The notes under the pieces are model-generated. The model was not told the origin of the DNA, did no database searches, and saw only the letters and a list, made by a program, of their open reading frames with translations. Both the position numbers and the translations under genes were made by a program. DNA of 64,000 nucleotides from assembly GCA_017465565.1 (NCBI GenBank), contig JAFTWA010000058.1, forward strand, positions 1 to 64,000. The letters are read 5' to 3'. This document shows positions 62,154-64,000 of this stretch, one piece after another; position 1 is the first letter of the stretch, and each line of letters begins with the position of its first letter. The DNA comes from Tyzzerella sp. (GTDB lineage Bacteria; Bacillota; Clostridia; Lachnospirales; Lachnospiraceae).

Positions 62154-63386
62154 ATGTTTATGAATCAAAAAGTTTATGAAAATTATGCTAAGCTGGCAGT
62201 GAAAATCGGTATTAACCTTCAGGAGGGTCAGGATGTAATGATTACCGCATCCACTCGTGTCGGCGAGTTTGTAAAAGAAATCGTGAAGGTATGCTATGAA
62301 AATAAGGCGAGAAGTGTTCGTGTTGAATGGACAAATGAAGAAATTGAAAAATTGCGCTGGTTAAATGAAGATGTAGATGTGATGTCAGAAGTTTTAACAT
62401 GGCAGGAAGAAAAGGCGAAACATCAGGCGGAAACGTTGCCTTGTAAGATTTTTGTTGACGATGCTGACCCAGAAGCATATGCAGGTGTTGATGTATCGAA
62501 AATGGCAGCAGTTCGTAAAGCAAGATTTTCTGTATTAAAAAAATACCGTGATATGGAAGATAATAAGAATCAATGGTTAATTGTTGCGGTCCCATCTCCA
62601 AACTGGGCGAAGAAAGTATTTCCAGAATTAGAAACGGAAGAAGCGGTTGCAAAACTCTGGGATGCGATTATCAAGACAATGCGTCTGGATGCAGATGACC
62701 CAGTTCAGGCTTGGGAAAACCATATTGCAAACTTGAATGACAAGAGCACAAAATTAAATGACATGAATCTCGATTATTTGACATACAAGGCGGCTAATGG
62801 AACAGATTTGACAGTGAAATTACAGCCAAATCATATCTGGCTAAGTGCAAGGGAAACAAACTTAAAAGGCATTGATTTTACCGCTAATATGCCAACGGAA
62901 GAAGTGTTTACAATGCCAAAACGTGATGGCGTTAATGGTGTGGTTATGTCTACAAAACCACTTTCGTTACATGGACAGCTGGTAGAAAACTTCAAGGTAA
63001 CATTTAAAGATGGAAAGGCAGTGGAAGTAACAGCGGAAAAGGGTGTAGATGTATTAGAAAATATGTTAAATATGGACGAAAGCAGCCGGTATTTAGGTGA
63101 GGTTGCGCTTGTTCCATTCGACTCACCAATTAATGAGACAGGGTTATTGTTCTCAAATACATTATTTGATGAAAACGCCTGCTGTCATTTGGCATTTGGT
63201 TTTGCGTTCAAGAGCAACATCAAAGGCTATGAAAATATGACAGAAGAGGACTTCAAAGAAGTTGGTTATAATGATTCTGTTAACCATGTTGACTTTATGA
63301 TCGGAAGCGAAGATTTAGAAATCATTGGATATGACTTTGATGGTAATGCACACAAAATCTTTGAAAACGGAGTTTGGGCAATCTAA
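62154..63386 (+). CDS. M29-family aminopeptidase
   Basis: 410 residues of the thermophilic metallopeptidase family M29 (AmpS/PepS/aminopeptidase T), cytosolic. Metal-binding part in the C-terminal half: FTANMPTEEVFTMPKRDGVNGVV with Glu ligands, PFDSPINETGLLFSNTLFDENACCHLAFG (Glu and His) and NHVDFMIGSEDLEI-G (His, Asp). Removes N-terminal residues from peptides. AAAGGAGG is 5 nt before the ATG at 62154; the ATG at 62160 is equally possible. A long hairpin follows. Confidence 0.9.
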   Translation: MFMNQKVYENYAKLAVKIGINLQEGQDVMITASTRVGEFVKEIVKVCYENKARSVRVEWTNEEIEKLRWLNEDVDVMSEVLTWQEEKAKHQAETLPCKIFVDDADPEAYAGVDVSKMAAVRKARFSVLKKYRDMEDNKNQWLIVAVPSPNWAKKVFPELETEEAVAKLWDAIIKTMRLDADDPVQAWENHIANLNDKSTKLNDMNLDYLTYKAANGTDLTVKLQPNHIWLSARETNLKGIDFTANMPTEEVFTMPKRDGVNGVVMSTKPLSLHGQLVENFKVTFKDGKAVEVTAEKGVDVLENMLNMDESSRYLGEVALVPFDSPINETGLLFSNTLFDENACCHLAFGFAFKSNIKGYENMTEEDFKEVGYNDSVNHVDFMIGSEDLEIIGYDFDGNAHKIFENGVWAI

Positions 63387-63408
63387 TAGCATTATAACAA
63401 TTAGTGTA

Positions 63409-63476
63409 AAGGAGCGGTTGCAAAATTAAGAAAAGCTCATTTTTTGATTTTTCTCTTAATTTTGCAACCGCTCCTT
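63409..63476. terminator. 23-bp perfect hairpin between convergent genes
   Basis: Perfect inverted repeat, left arm 63409-63431, right arm 63454-63476, 22-nt loop. The arm starts AAGGAGCGGTTGCAAAATTA, close to the arm start of the fold-back element at 43243 (AAAGGGGCTATTGCAAAAGTA). It probably ends both the aminopeptidase and Uma2 transcripts, but is longer than an ordinary terminator and could be a remnant element. Confidence 0.7.
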
Positions 63477-63496
63477 CTTCATATGTCTTTCTTAGA

Positions 63497-64000
63497 TTAA
63501 TTGTCAGGGTCCCCGTATAAGAAAGCAGCATCCTGCAACATTTCACGAAGGTCAATCCTGCATTCACCATCCCAGATTGCAACAGGAATTTCTGTGTCGA
63601 AACCATAAATGACCGGATAATTGTCGGAAGCAAAATCATAAACAAGGATGTGTTGTTTTTCTGGGTCTACAAGCCAAAACTCGCGTACACCAGCATTCAG
63701 ATATTTGTTGAGCTTTATTATAGTATCCTTCTTTCTGTTAGAAGGAGATAGAACTTCCACCACAAAATCTGGTGCACCGTAGACATTGCGGTTGCGGACC
63801 TTTGTGCGGTCACAGACAACCAGAACATCCGGCTCTACCATAGTCTTGTTGTCGCAATCTAATTGCACTCCCATCGGTGAAACTAGTGGAAGGCAGGAGC
63901 CTTTCTTATTTTTTACAAAAAGTTTTAGCTGCAGATAAATTTCTCCTACAATGAGTTGATGTATCGTCAGCGGAGTTGCCATATCGTAAAATACACCGTC
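63497..64000 (-). CDS. Uma2-family PD-(D/E)XK endonuclease-like protein (partial, 5' end outside window)
   Basis: The frame is open to the last base of the window: six codons (DGVFYD) precede the internal Met at 63982, and full Uma2 proteins have about 25 residues before this point, so the true start lies beyond 64000. Seen here: 168 residues with TIHQLIVGEIYLQL, VEPDVLVVCD (metal Asp), APDFVVEVLSPSNRKKDTIIKL (Glu) and YLNAGVREFWLVDPE. Uma2 genes are very common in cyanobacteria and clostridia, often in many copies; their role is not settled. Confidence 0.88.
   Translation of the reverse strand, partial: DGVFYDMATPLTIHQLIVGEIYLQLKLFVKNKKGSCLPLVSPMGVQLDCDNKTMVEPDVLVVCDRTKVRNRNVYGAPDFVVEVLSPSNRKKDTIIKLNKYLNAGVREFWLVDPEKQHILVYDFASDNYPVIYGFDTEIPVAIWDGECRIDLREMLQDAAFLYGDPDN

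Overview
The window reads as a chromosomal segment of a low-G+C, spore-forming, anaerobic Firmicute, most likely a gut Lachnospiraceae (Clostridium cluster XIVa). Reasons: CotF-like spore coat genes, a SleB/CwlJ-type cell-wall hydrolase, strong AGGAGG ribosome sites, a clostridial-type tmRNA tag (ANDNLAYAA), stand-alone AICAR formyltransferase next to a PurO-type IMP cyclohydrolase, the SecG-RNase R-SmpB order, and a class II GalT. No rRNA, tRNA or CRISPR array was seen; the only RNA gene is ssrA on the minus strand (43648-43992).

Layout. 1-8.5 kb: a possible transposase tail, an Rpn-type nuclease, a membrane-anchored hydrolase, GreA, an SDR behind a near-consensus promoter, the two last steps of purine synthesis, GlmM, and an internally shortened protein between two inverted copies of a terminator-like repeat. 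8.5-16 kb: YitT, enolase, SecG-RNase R-SmpB and an acidic repeat lipoprotein. 15-20 kb: a two-component system with an FtsX-type ABC transporter. 20-28 kb: orphan zeta-like kinase, Nudix, cyclophilin, a fused EcfA1-EcfA2 with EcfT and TruA, spore coat proteins, a cell-wall hydrolase, an unrecognised gene. 28-34.5 kb: UppP, an amino-acid ABC transporter with a circularly permuted binding protein, an SfsA-MutY fusion, Glf. 34.5-38.5 kb: PAP2 and lipid-kinase genes, then a compact XRE / ImmA-IrrE / PIN-like operon.

38.5-54 kb is the sugar region: an AraC regulator divergent from galK-galT-galM, then a 0.4-kb fold-back repeat touching the 3' end of ssrA, a three-gene M50 protease / LytTR regulator / AgrC-like kinase operon, and a GH2-GH3-GPH transporter operon in which the GH3 has inverted domain order and membrane anchors at both ends. 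54-64 kb: a second OmpR/HAMP two-component system, hisH-hisF-ung-lpd, a terminal-repeat element, a membrane-anchored unknown and a 47-residue gene, hicA-hicB behind a promoter whose spacer is a perfect palindrome, an M29 aminopeptidase, and a Uma2-family gene cut by the window end.

Best candidates for something new: (1) the XRE-ImmA/IrrE-PIN operon, possibly a protease-triggered PIN nuclease module; (2) the M50-LytTR-GHKL operon, possibly a peptide-signalling system with no AgrB; (3) two circular permutations (binding protein, GH3) and two fusions (SfsA-MutY, EcfA1-EcfA2); (4) several small-repeat families, including hairpins that sit where terminators are needed. All homology statements come from reading the protein sequences; no database search was run.
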